Source of the DNA: Gemella haemolysans ATCC 10379 | Lineage (GTDB): Bacteria > Bacillota > Bacilli > Staphylococcales > Gemellaceae | Assembly: GCF_000173915.1 (NCBI RefSeq) | Contig: NZ_ACDZ02000014.1 | Span: 558,001-622,000 of the forward strand | Direction: 5' to 3' | Length of the DNA: 64,000 nt | Shown here: positions 27,762-35,736 of the stretch, piece by piece | Position numbering within the stretch: position 1 is the first letter of the stretch | How the letters are laid out: each line of letters begins with the position of its first letter | The notes under the pieces: model-generated | Database searches by the model: none | Told to the model about the DNA's origin: nothing | Seen by the model: only the letters and a program-made list of their open reading frames with translations | Program-made: the position numbers and the translations under genes

Positions 27762-28394
27762 TTATTTAACTTTTAACTTTTTATCTTTCAACTCTAATAC
27801 TACATCAGCAGCACTCGCTAATTGATTACTATGAGTAACAACTATAACACATTTATTGTTTTCTACAGCTACCTTTTTCAAGATTTCGATTATCTCTTCA
27901 GCAGTACTTTCGTCTAAGTTCCCTGTAGGTTCATCAGCTAAAATTATCGGTGCTTCAGATACTAATGCTCTAGCAATAGCTACACGTTGTTGCTGCCCTC
28001 CAGAAAGCTTCATAACATTTCGATTAACATGTTCTTCTTCTAATCCAAGTTTTAATAGAATATCCTTATTTGCATTTTTAGAAACAAGTTTCAGATTTTC
28101 TAGTGGAGTCAGATAATCAATTAAGTTATAATTTTGAAACACTAGAGAAATATCTTTACGTCTATGTTCACTAAATCCTATTTTTTCAATATTAGTATTA
28201 TTGAATAATATCTCTCCACTTGTAGGACTATCTAAACCCGCTAATAATGATAGTAAAGTTGATTTCCCAGCTCCTGACTTACCTACTATCGCATAAAACT
28301 TCCCAACTTCAAAATTATAAGTAATTCCACTTAAAACTTTTGACTTACTATTATCATATAAGTAACTTACATTTTTCAATTTAAAAATCGACAT
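27762..28394 (-). CDS. MacB/LolD-type ABC transporter ATP-binding protein
   Basis: 210-residue ATPase with Walker A GKSGAGKST, Q-loop VFQNYNL, signature LSGGQQQRVAIARAL and Walker B ADEPTGNLDEST. This 'GNLD' form is typical of the LolD/MacB/FtsE class that powers FtsX-type permeases for peptide or lipoprotein export or for sensing. It is last in a three-gene unit with two permeases and is the likely energiser of both. Confidence 0.93.
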   Translation of the reverse strand: MSIFKLKNVSYLYDNSKSKVLSGITYNFEVGKFYAIVGKSGAGKSTLLSLLAGLDSPTSGEILFNNTNIEKIGFSEHRRKDISLVFQNYNLIDYLTPLENLKLVSKNANKDILLKLGLEEEHVNRNVMKLSGGQQQRVAIARALVSEAPIILADEPTGNLDESTAEEIIEILKKVAVENNKCVIVVTHSNQLASAADVVLELKDKKLKVK

Positions 28395-28407
28395 TTCTTA
28401 TTCCTCA

Positions 28408-29667
28408 CTAATTAATATTCGTTAAAATTTTCTTCGGTTTCATCTTCAAGATTGGTAATAACGCCACAACTACCGAAATAATCACTATAGCTATCATTAC
28501 TATAACTAGATTAACAATATCTATTCCATTAACAGATATCTTCATTAATTCATCAGCTATTGATTTTGGTAGTTCCTCAGAAAATATACTTCCCACATTG
28601 CTCGCTAAATACTTGATAGTCACTATCTCTATACCGAGTGCAATCATTAGACCAAATATTGTTACCAATATTACCTCAACTATAAATTGTAACACCAGGT
28701 TTACTTTACTAGTTCCTAACGACAGTAAAATCCCAATTTCGTAGGTTCTTTCACGAACCAAAAACATTAATATTAATGATAGTATAACTACTCCAACTAC
28801 AACACTACCTATTCTTATCATATTAGTTATTTTCGTTATACTCTCTACTGATGATGTAACTAGCTCATAATTTTTATTTGATTTAGAGACCATTAAGTTA
28901 TTTATTCCTAAATTCTCAACAGCTTTAATTACATCGTCTAACTTAGTCGGATCTTCAACTCCGTATTCTACTGAAGTTACTTTATTATTAGCTATTAAAT
29001 TTGATAATTCTTGACTTGATTTATAATCCGTATAAACTGTATTTTCAATAAAATCTGAGCTTAAGCCATTAAAGGTATTAGTTTTATCACCAGAATAGAT
29101 TCCAACAATTTCTAACTCTAATATTTTACCTTCTTGTGATAATTTAATTTTATCACCCAAATTAACATTATTTAATTCAGCAAATTTTTCGTGAATCATG
29201 ATTTTATTTTTGTCATTTTCTTCAATATGTCTTCCCTTTTCCAATTTTAAAACTTCACTCTTAAAATCAATATTACTTTTAGAAGCGGTAATACCATTCA
29301 TCATTACTAAATTACTTTTATTTTTCATTTCATCATTTAAAGTAATATTTTGATTTTCTTGAACTACCTTTTTCCCTTCAACAACAACTGGTTTAGAAAA
29401 AATATAATTTTTCGTACTTATTCCTTTTAATTCTTCAATTTTTTTCAAAGTATCCTTTTCTATTTCTTTATTGGATTTATCAGCACTTTCAATATTAAAT
29501 CCAAAGTTAACATCTTTATATAAATTTTTAGAAATATTATTTACTGTAGTATTCAAAACACTACCACTTAATAAGAAAAATGATATTAGTGTCACTATTA
29601 AAAACAAAATACTACTTCTAACTTTTTTTCTAATAATATAAAGATATGCCCTATTAAAAATACTCAT
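28408..29667 (-). CDS. FtsX/MacB-type ABC permease (1)
   Basis: 419 residues: an N-terminal membrane helix (about 15-38), a large extracytoplasmic MacB_PCD-like domain (about 40-280) with the typical LEKGRHIEENDKNKIMIHE, then three helices near the C-terminus. It forms a transporter with the adjacent ATPase and is a paralogue of the next permease. Substrate unknown; possibilities are antimicrobial-peptide export or resistance and peptide signalling. Confidence 0.9.
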   Translation of the reverse strand: MSIFNRAYLYIIRKKVRSSILFLIVTLISFFLLSGSVLNTTVNNISKNLYKDVNFGFNIESADKSNKEIEKDTLKKIEELKGISTKNYIFSKPVVVEGKKVVQENQNITLNDEMKNKSNLVMMNGITASKSNIDFKSEVLKLEKGRHIEENDKNKIMIHEKFAELNNVNLGDKIKLSQEGKILELEIVGIYSGDKTNTFNGLSSDFIENTVYTDYKSSQELSNLIANNKVTSVEYGVEDPTKLDDVIKAVENLGINNLMVSKSNKNYELVTSSVESITKITNMIRIGSVVVGVVILSLILMFLVRERTYEIGILLSLGTSKVNLVLQFIVEVILVTIFGLMIALGIEIVTIKYLASNVGSIFSEELPKSIADELMKISVNGIDIVNLVIVMIAIVIISVVVALLPILKMKPKKILTNIN

Positions 29668-29682
29668 CGGCTTCTCCTTACA

Positions 29683-31068
29683 TTAATTAATATCAGATAA
29701 TAAATCTTTAGGTTTTCTATATGCTAATCTGCTAGATGCAATTCCTACAGCAATGACAATTATTGCAATACCAACAAGTACCACTGTTAGCATATTATCC
29801 ATACTAACACTTACATCTAAAGCAGTAATAATTTTATTTGCTCCCTCTACTTCAGCATTAGCACCTAGATTAACTCCATTAGCTTGATTTGAAATAGTTT
29901 TACTTACAGATTTAATAGATTGTTGCAGTATCTGATTTCCTATATTTTGACTAATTGCACTTCCTACGAAATATGAAGCGATAAAGCTTGGAATACTAAT
30001 TAATAGCACTTCTAGAATAAATTGTCCTATAATGCTCGCTTTAGTCATACCAATTGCTAAACTTACACCGATTTCTTTTCTTCTACTATTTATCCACAAG
30101 AATAATATTAGCGATAGAATCACTATACTAAAGACTATTGTACTTATGAATACACCATTAGTTAAACTATAAATTGTATCCAATGATTGTTGAAGAGCTG
30201 GGAAGTTCTGATTACTCTTAACTAACATATATTGTTTCCAATTAATAGGAAGCTTTTTAGCATCACTTATTATACTATCAACTTTGTCTTTTCCATCGAC
30301 AAGGAATGTCGCATCTTGATAAATTTCTTTACCATCTTTGTAGTTATATAAAGTTTTTGTTGTTTGAGTATCAGCTATAAAAATATTATCATATAGTTCC
30401 ATATGACTAGAAGTAGCACCTTTATTCTGACCCCCAAAAATACCAACTACAGTAACTTCAACCTCTTTATCAGATTTTTTCTCATTATCTGCGTCATTTG
30501 GATTACCTTTTAATTTGATCTTATCCCCAACTTTAATTTTATTCTTCTTAGCGAAACCTTCATGAATTAAAACAGAATTTTTATCATTATCAGTTAAATG
30601 GCGTCCCTCTTGTAATTTTAACGTCTCTGCAGAGAATCTATCATCCAATGAAGAATCATTAGTTCCAGTTACGATAACCGTCTTAGAGAAAAGTTGTCTT
30701 TGCTTGTTGTTTTTCTCTTCTTGCTGATGATTCGCAAGTTTTAAAGGCTCTAAATCAATTAGATCCGCACTTACATTCATTCTTTTGATATATTTCTTCA
30801 CTCCTGGAAGATTTTTTATCTTCTCAATATCCTCACCTATTAAGTTACCTGCCCCCCTAGCAGTCCCTTGATTGGTCTTTCTATTTATCTCCATAGAAAA
30901 ACTACTAGTAATATTTTGAAAAGTTTCTTTTGATAAAGTATCAGTTGATTTTTTAATTGATATAGTACTTAGAATTAATGATGACATAGTAGCTAATATT
31001 AAAAAAACAACTAATGATTTAAAACTTTTTCTGGTTATATATAACCATGCCTTTTTTAGAATCGACAT
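29683..31068 (-). CDS. FtsX/MacB-type ABC permease (2)
   Basis: 461-residue paralogue of the downstream permease with the same plan (one N-terminal helix, extracytoplasmic domain with LQEGRHLTDNDKNSVLIHE, three C-terminal helices). The extra length is a loop around residues 370-410 (SQNIGNQILQQSIKSVSK region). Two different permeases with one ATPase suggests a heterodimeric transporter. First gene of the unit; the upstream Rgg-type regulator is read in the same direction but separated by a terminator. Confidence 0.9.
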   Translation of the reverse strand: MSILKKAWLYITRKSFKSLVVFLILATMSSLILSTISIKKSTDTLSKETFQNITSSFSMEINRKTNQGTARGAGNLIGEDIEKIKNLPGVKKYIKRMNVSADLIDLEPLKLANHQQEEKNNKQRQLFSKTVIVTGTNDSSLDDRFSAETLKLQEGRHLTDNDKNSVLIHEGFAKKNKIKVGDKIKLKGNPNDADNEKKSDKEVEVTVVGIFGGQNKGATSSHMELYDNIFIADTQTTKTLYNYKDGKEIYQDATFLVDGKDKVDSIISDAKKLPINWKQYMLVKSNQNFPALQQSLDTIYSLTNGVFISTIVFSIVILSLILFLWINSRRKEIGVSLAIGMTKASIIGQFILEVLLISIPSFIASYFVGSAISQNIGNQILQQSIKSVSKTISNQANGVNLGANAEVEGANKIITALDVSVSMDNMLTVVLVGIAIIVIAVGIASSRLAYRKPKDLLSDIN

Positions 31069-31128
31069 TCTTTACACCTCTTTTATTTAATTTTTGTAAA
31101 TAGTATTAATAACTATTATCACTTTATA

Positions 31129-31191
31129 ATTATATGATAACGTTTTTACTTAAAATATAATTTATATTATTTAAATAGATAGTAAAACGTT
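31129..31191 (-). promoter_or_regulatory. Promoter of the ABC exporter with a spaced inverted repeat
   Basis: -10 TATAAT (31129-31134) without a recognisable -35. AACGTTTTTACT (31139-31150) lies over the would-be -35 and its inverse AGTAAAACGTT (31181-31191) is about four helical turns upstream. One base of bulge separates the arms from perfect symmetry. It looks like an operator. Confidence 0.55.
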
Positions 31192-31204
31192 TTAATTAAT
31201 AATA

Positions 31205-31252
31205 TAAATAAAAAATCCAAAACAATAAAATGATCACTTTAATGCTTTGAAT
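31205..31252 (-). terminator. Terminator of the first Rgg-family gene
   Basis: A 17-bp stem with one mismatch and several G-U pairs (31215-31252) around GATC, then TTTTTTATTTATA on the minus strand. Confidence 0.75.
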
Positions 31253-31279
31253 TTTTATTCCATAGGATTTATTTAATTT

Positions 31280-32209
31280 TTAAAATTCAAAATCAATTCC
31301 CGTTTTATTTCTCTCATAGAACCATCTTACTAACTTTTCTCTAGTTAACTTATCTACTATCATATCATTTAAATCAATATGTACATCTAATAACCTTATG
31401 CACTTATTCGCAAGCTCAACACCTTCAGGTTTATTCAATTTAAGCTGCATTTGCGCCAGAATATAGTTGAATGAAGTTAAATGAAAAATAAAGTGGGTAA
31501 GATTAATATAATGAGTTTTCATTAAATCAATCGCCTTAATACAATATCTCTCTGCTTCTTCAACAAATCCTCTTCTAGATAACAAGGCAATCGCATTATT
31601 TAATATTAACAATGATCTTTCACTTCGTTCCGAAGAAAAAATATCATCTGCTTTTATTGGTTTAAGATTTTCATCGATTATACGACGTACAAAGTCATTA
31701 GAAAACTCTTCTTCAGTAGTAGTTCTTAATAGAAATGCTATAGAGAATAATTCATTAACATTATATACATCTAGTTTTTTAAGATGCTCTAATACAATTG
31801 CTCTATTTTCCCTTACAATTTGGGGACCATTCGTATCACTTAAAGCACTCAGACATTGTTCAATATGCAATCTACTATTAATAGGCACTTCCCCTTTTTC
31901 AAGAGTCCTAATAGCTAAACTTTTTATAGCTGAATAATTCCCTGAATTCTCTAGTTGTCTAGCTTCCTTTAGGAAACCAGTTTGCTCAGCCTCTATAAGT
32001 GGTAAATACTCTGAAAAATAATCATGGTAACCTATTCCAATATTTCTCAAAAGTTGCTCAAAAATCTCTAAAGATACACTTGTTTCATCTGCTTCAAATC
32101 TAATCAATGTTCTTACAGAAATTGCATCTCCCGCAGCATCTTTTAATTTGATGCCACGACCTTCTCTCATTTGTTTGAAGATCTTTCCATGCATTTTATT
32201 ATCGTCCAT
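31280..32209 (-). CDS. Rgg/GadR/MutR-family transcriptional regulator (1)
   Basis: 309 residues with an XRE-type helix-turn-helix at about 8-62 (GKIFKQMREGRGIKLKDAAG, then RTLIRFEADETSVSLEIFE) and an alpha-helical C-terminal region of TPR-like repeats, the architecture of Rgg pheromone-responsive regulators. It is a clear paralogue of the protein at 38769-39695; both end NKTG-I/L-D-F/I-EF. Rgg proteins usually act on neighbouring genes and many respond to short secreted peptides. Candidate targets are the ABC exporter downstream and the LPXTG genes upstream. No classic SHP peptide gene was found. Confidence 0.85.
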   Translation of the reverse strand: MDDNKMHGKIFKQMREGRGIKLKDAAGDAISVRTLIRFEADETSVSLEIFEQLLRNIGIGYHDYFSEYLPLIEAEQTGFLKEARQLENSGNYSAIKSLAIRTLEKGEVPINSRLHIEQCLSALSDTNGPQIVRENRAIVLEHLKKLDVYNVNELFSIAFLLRTTTEEEFSNDFVRRIIDENLKPIKADDIFSSERSERSLLILNNAIALLSRRGFVEEAERYCIKAIDLMKTHYINLTHFIFHLTSFNYILAQMQLKLNKPEGVELANKCIRLLDVHIDLNDMIVDKLTREKLVRWFYERNKTGIDFEF

Positions 32210-32243
32210 TCAAGTATCCGTCTCCTTAAATAATCTCGTTAAT

Positions 32244-32252
32244 ATTATAACA
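32244..32252 (-). promoter_or_regulatory. Extended -10 of the first Rgg-family gene
   Basis: TGTTATAAT, 35 bases upstream of ATG 32209; SD AAGGAG is rather far (12 bases) from the start. Confidence 0.6.
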
Positions 32253-32316
32253 TAAATTAGGTAACTAATGTAGATATTATAAGCTTTTTTCTCATGTATT
32301 TAATTATATACTGTAA

Positions 32317-32338
32317 TTTTGTTCACAATTTGTTCACA
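32317..32338. repeat. Tandem 11-bp direct repeat upstream of rgg1
   Basis: TTTTGTTCACA followed directly by ATTTGTTCACA: two copies of TTTGTTCACA one helical turn apart, about 70 bases upstream of the rgg1 -10. This spacing is typical of a site for a dimeric regulator. Confidence 0.55.
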
Positions 32339-32344
32339 TTTAAA

Positions 32345-32393
32345 TAAATATAAAAAAGAGTAACCGACAACACAACACAACACGGTTACTCTT
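32345..32393 (-). terminator. Strong terminator closing an unannotated transcript
   Basis: Perfect 11-bp stem AAGAGTAACCG/CGGTTACTCTT (32356-32366 with 32383-32393), a 16-nt CA-rich loop and, on the minus strand, TTTTTTATATTT. No annotated gene reads into it from the right; the LPXTG gene has its own terminator at 33044-33087. The plus-strand T-run is weaker. Confidence 0.85.
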
Positions 32394-32745
32394 TTATTCT
32401 TGCCTATATTATTCTCCGTTAATAATTCTTTTTTATAAACTTCAAAATTAATACTTTTCTTACTATTATTATATTTTTTTACTTAATATTATTTATTTAG
32501 GTATATAATACTTTCTTTTCTTCAACTTTGTTAAATATAAATTCCTTTGAACAACTTTTTCAATTAAATTTAAAATATAATTTAACAAAATTATTTATTT
32601 ATAAACTTCATTTCCTTTTCTATAAATAATTATTATAACAACTTTCCCCTAGAATATTCATGTTGACGAAAAAAACAACCAAAAGTGCCAACATCATATT
32701 TCATATTTTTATAGTAAATAATAAGTACGGACCTCTTATAGACAT
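32393..32745 (-). ncRNA. Predicted small transcript (about 390 nt with its terminator), no clear coding gene
   Basis: Inferred from an extended -10 (TGCTATAAT, 32751-32759) and the next strong terminator on the same strand at 32345-32393. Length and position suggest a regulatory RNA or an RNA for one or more very short peptides. A second extended -10 (TGTTATAAT, 32632-32640) could start a shorter form. Peptide options are the 25-residue hydrophobic ORF at 32620-32697 and a leaderless 14-codon ORF from 32745. None has a convincing SD. Confidence 0.4.
32620..32697 (-). CDS. Possible 25-residue hydrophobic peptide (weak candidate)
   Basis: Reading MMLALLVVFFVN, then MNILGESCYNNYL, then TAG. It has a hydrophobic first half and a polar tail with one cysteine, the general shape of a small secreted peptide precursor, inside the predicted transcript next to an Rgg gene. 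No ribosome binding site is visible before either ATG, and an AT-rich strand yields such ORFs by chance. Confidence 0.2.
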   Translation of the reverse strand: MMLALLVVFFVNMNILGESCYNNYL

Positions 32746-32750
32746 TTATT

Positions 32751-32859
32751 ATTATAGCATATAATAATAATAAATATCATTTAGTGTTGAAATTGTCACT
32801 TTTTGAGATTAATTTTAACTACAAAATATAAAAAATGACTCCTGTGACACTTATTTTTA
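32751..32859 (-). promoter_or_regulatory. Promoter with inverted-repeat operator, copy 3 of the island pattern
   Basis: Extended -10 TGCTATAAT (32751-32759). GTGTT-GAAATT-GTCAC (32784-32799) lies 28 bases upstream of the hexamer, and a half site GTGAC (32844-32848) exactly 60 bases above that. The layout matches the promoters at 38548 and 39793. Confidence 0.6.
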
Positions 32860-32925
32860 AAAAATCCTGAAAGTTCGTATTTCTATATATCTATTTTGAT
32901 AAAATAAACAGATTACTTTTTAATA

Positions 32926-32967
32926 TATGTAAATTACCATTATAGACCTGCTAATTTACATAAACAA
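32926..32967 (-). promoter_or_regulatory. Promoter-like element inside an 11-bp perfect inverted repeat
   Basis: TATGTAAATTA (32926-32936) and its exact inverse (32952-32962) flank a -10 TATAAT (32939-32944). A -35 TTGTTT (32962-32967) is 17 bases upstream. No gene is obvious downstream before 32759. The rest of 32394-33043 shows no protein gene. Confidence 0.4.
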
Positions 32968-33043
32968 AGCATCTTTTTGATAACTATTCACTTAGTATCT
33001 TTACTTTCTATTTTGTATTTATTGAGTACTTATTTCTTTATAT

Positions 33044-33087
33044 CTAAATAAAAACCCCAAGGTATAAGTATATTATACCTCGAGGTT
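33044..33087 (-). terminator. Terminator of the G5/metalloprotease surface-protein gene
   Basis: A 15-bp stem (33053-33067 with 33073-33087, two G-U pairs), 5-nt loop, followed by TTTTTATTTA on the minus strand. Confidence 0.85.
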
Positions 33088-33142
33088 TAAATATTATTTC
33101 AATAAACATAGATTAAGATTTTAATCTTATATCCAACAATTA

Positions 33143-35644
33143 CTAGTTTTGTTTATCTTTTCTTTTTAGTCTTGCAGCTACTGCTAAAGCTACTAATCCT
33201 GCCACAGTTGCCACACCTGTTTGACTTTCACCTGTATTAGGTAAAGTTTTTAATCCATTTGAATTAACTCTTGGACTTTGTAAATTAGATTGGTTATTTG
33301 ATGAACCTGGAGCTTTGTCTCCTGGATTTGGCGTATCTCCTAGACCCGGTTTCGGATCTGGTTTTGGTTTATCCCCTGGAGCCGGTTTCGGATCTGGTTT
33401 TGGTCCATCTCCTGGAGCTGGTTTCGGATCTGCTATTGGTCCATCTCCTGGAGCTGGTTCTGGATTTGGTTTTGGTTTATCTCCTAGACCCGGTTTCGGA
33501 TCTGGTTTTGGTTTATCTCCTGGACCTGGAATTGGTTTTGGTTTTGGTTCATTATTCTCTACTTTACTTCCTACAAGGATTATCTCTTTTATAGAATTTT
33601 TAATTATCCTTTCGCTTACCTGAGTAGTTAATTCTCCTGTCTCTTTATTTACTAATAAATATGATGAAATTTTTAATATTTCCCCATTCACACCAGATTG
33701 TAGTACTTTTCTCATACCTTTAGGTAATGTACTGTCTATTCTTTCTTCAGTATCGTATGCTACTCGAATAATTTCTTCTTTTGGTTTAGTCCCTAAAACT
33801 ACTTTCCCGTCTTGAACATCTACATGAGTTTCTTTTATTGTGTTTATTTCTACTTTTCCTTCAGTAGGTTGTTCAAATAATTTATTATATAGATTTGCAA
33901 AATAATACTCTGCTTTATCCATCGGTGAGAATGCATCCTTGTATCTTTCATCTTCAGGATAAATTCTCTTTATATTTTCTGGAGAATTAGTATCAATGAT
34001 ATATCTTGGATAATCTTTACCAAATACACGTTTGAATATATATCTACCCAAATGTTCTGCAAATGCTTCTTCTTTATTTTCTGTAAAATATTTTGGATAA
34101 GGATTTGCATTTTTAAAATACTTATTATATACATCCTCGTATTCCTTACTATTTCGGAAACCTTGTACTTCTCTTCTAAGATATATTTCTGGAGATATTT
34201 CTTCCGAAGGACCGAATGCTAATACCTCTGGTAGATTAAAACCTCCACTATAATCGATTATATGACCAATTTCATGTAATAAAACAAACAACATTGTTAT
34301 AGGTTGATTATGCTCTTTAGTATATTTAAGCCTTATACTTTCATTATATCCATTAGCCAATCCTTGTGGTTTATCTAATTTGTCTGCATGTGGAAGATCC
34401 TTATCTGTAACTATTAAATTAACAAGATTTTTTCTATACTCATATGGAATTTTTTCTATTCCTTCTTCAAATTTCTTTTTTATATCATCAGGAATATTTC
34501 CTTCATATCTTATATTTAATTTTTCTTTTGTTCCTTTAGAAGAATTAAATCGTCGAGTAATACTTTGAAATACTACCTCTCCTTCTTTGCTCAGCATTTC
34601 CTGATACTCATTTAATTTACCTAATTTACTTATGGCTAATTTAAATCTCAAATAATTCGCTTTTACATCAGCATACATCCCATCAGTGATTATATTCTTG
34701 GCAAAATAATTTCTAATATTCTCTTTTTCTAACTTATTATCTTTATTTATCATTGATAAATGGTTTGTAGTATTAAATTCTACAAGATAATTAAAGCTAT
34801 TTGTTAGTAATAAATTATAAAAATCTTCATCTTTTTCTAATGAATAATCTCTCAAACCATCGATACTAGTTACTTTCCCTAGCGCTCCTTTTCTTAAAGC
34901 ACTATTCTCTGGATCTAACATTTCTGGTGTTAGAATCGTAATATTTTGTTGAGAATCAACTAGTTTTAAAGTTGTATTTTCACTATGCACTAATTCTCTA
35001 GCACTAATTTTATCTGTAATATTCTGATTTTTGGGAACTGATACAAATAATTTATTTATTTGTATCTTATCACTTGGAAGTTCTTTAGACTCATCTTTTG
35101 AATATAAATTTTCATTAGAATATACATAGATATTAGAGTAAAGCGCTTTTTCTACATCTTTTCCTAAATCAAATTTTGGTGAAGTTACCACTTTGAATGT
35201 TGTTATTTTAGTTGTTTCTCCATCTTTAGCTTCTTTAACTACTTCTCTTGTTCCGAAATCCTTAGTATCATCAACAACATATTCTACTTTAGACTTTTCA
35301 ATTTTTCTTTCAATTTGTGGCTTAGTTCCTAAAACTACTTCACTTTCAGTAGGTTCTTTTCTTTCAGCAATTTTATTACCATCTTTTTCGATAAGTTTAA
35401 GAGAACCATTTTCTCCTTTAGTTTTTAACTCTCTATAACCAACATCTTTTGTTTCATCAGCAGTATATTTAATAGGACTTTCTAGCGTCCTCTCTTCACT
35501 GATTACATCAGCAGCATATGTAATATTATTATGTTGATATATTGCTTCTCCTCCTGCTATTGCAAGAAATGTTACTACAGCAATTTTTGCAGAAAAAGTT
35601 CCAATTTTAGTTTTTCTTATAGAATATATATTATCTTTTTTCAA
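33143..35644 (-). CDS. YSIRK/LPXTG surface protein with G5-like domains and an ATLF/PPEP-like zinc protease domain
   Basis: 833 residues. A YSIRK-type signal (YSIRKTKIG at 7-15) leads to export. Two G5-like modules follow (about 50-110 and 110-155, each with VVLGTKP or VVTSP). The central domain has HEIGH (His 457, Glu 458, His 461) and, 65 residues on, EEAFAEHLGRY (Glu 526 as third zinc ligand). This spacing and wording resemble anthrax lethal factor and the Pro-Pro endopeptidases. Another G5 module (about 600-700), five or six 12-residue PGDKPKPDPKPA repeats and LPNTG (801-805) with helix and basic tail complete it. The start codon is TTG with SD AGGAG. Substrate unknown; cleavage of host or bacterial surface protein is inference. 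Confidence 0.85.
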   Translation of the reverse strand: MKKDNIYSIRKTKIGTFSAKIAVVTFLAIAGGEAIYQHNNITYAADVISEERTLESPIKYTADETKDVGYRELKTKGENGSLKLIEKDGNKIAERKEPTESEVVLGTKPQIERKIEKSKVEYVVDDTKDFGTREVVKEAKDGETTKITTFKVVTSPKFDLGKDVEKALYSNIYVYSNENLYSKDESKELPSDKIQINKLFVSVPKNQNITDKISARELVHSENTTLKLVDSQQNITILTPEMLDPENSALRKGALGKVTSIDGLRDYSLEKDEDFYNLLLTNSFNYLVEFNTTNHLSMINKDNKLEKENIRNYFAKNIITDGMYADVKANYLRFKLAISKLGKLNEYQEMLSKEGEVVFQSITRRFNSSKGTKEKLNIRYEGNIPDDIKKKFEEGIEKIPYEYRKNLVNLIVTDKDLPHADKLDKPQGLANGYNESIRLKYTKEHNQPITMLFVLLHEIGHIIDYSGGFNLPEVLAFGPSEEISPEIYLRREVQGFRNSKEYEDVYNKYFKNANPYPKYFTENKEEAFAEHLGRYIFKRVFGKDYPRYIIDTNSPENIKRIYPEDERYKDAFSPMDKAEYYFANLYNKLFEQPTEGKVEINTIKETHVDVQDGKVVLGTKPKEEIIRVAYDTEERIDSTLPKGMRKVLQSGVNGEILKISSYLLVNKETGELTTQVSERIIKNSIKEIILVGSKVENNEPKPKPIPGPGDKPKPDPKPGLGDKPKPNPEPAPGDGPIADPKPAPGDGPKPDPKPAPGDKPKPDPKPGLGDTPNPGDKAPGSSNNQSNLQSPRVNSNGLKTLPNTGESQTGVATVAGLVALAVAARLKRKDKQN
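33310..33545 (-). repeat. 36-bp tandem repeats coding a proline-rich wall-spanning region
   Basis: About six imperfect copies of a 36-bp unit encode PGDxPKPDPKPA-type repeats between the last G5 module and the sorting signal. Copy number is likely to vary between strains. Confidence 0.8.
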
Positions 35645-35675
35645 CGTTTCTCTCCTAATTCTATTTTATAACGTA

Positions 35676-35718
35676 TTTATTTAAATGTAGGATAGAGATT
35701 ATTATCTCATATCCTACA
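35676..35718 (-). terminator. Weak terminator between the two LPXTG genes
   Basis: TGTAGGAT pairs with ATCCTACA and GAGAT with ATCTC (35686-35699 with 35703-35717), but only ATTTAAATAAAT follows. No promoter is visible in the 92-base gap, so the downstream gene probably depends on read-through. Confidence 0.6.
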
Positions 35719-35736
35719 CTTATTGATTTTTACTAT

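Noticed and set aside
32702-32772. 23-codon ORF starting ATG AAA TAT at 32704 (minus strand) in the small transcript
   Set aside because: Polar, no SD and overlapped by the hydrophobic ORF in another phase; no support beyond chance.
33298-33623. Long plus-strand ORFs opposite the proline-rich repeats
   Set aside because: They mirror the 36-bp repeats of the surface-protein gene, have low-complexity composition and no SD.
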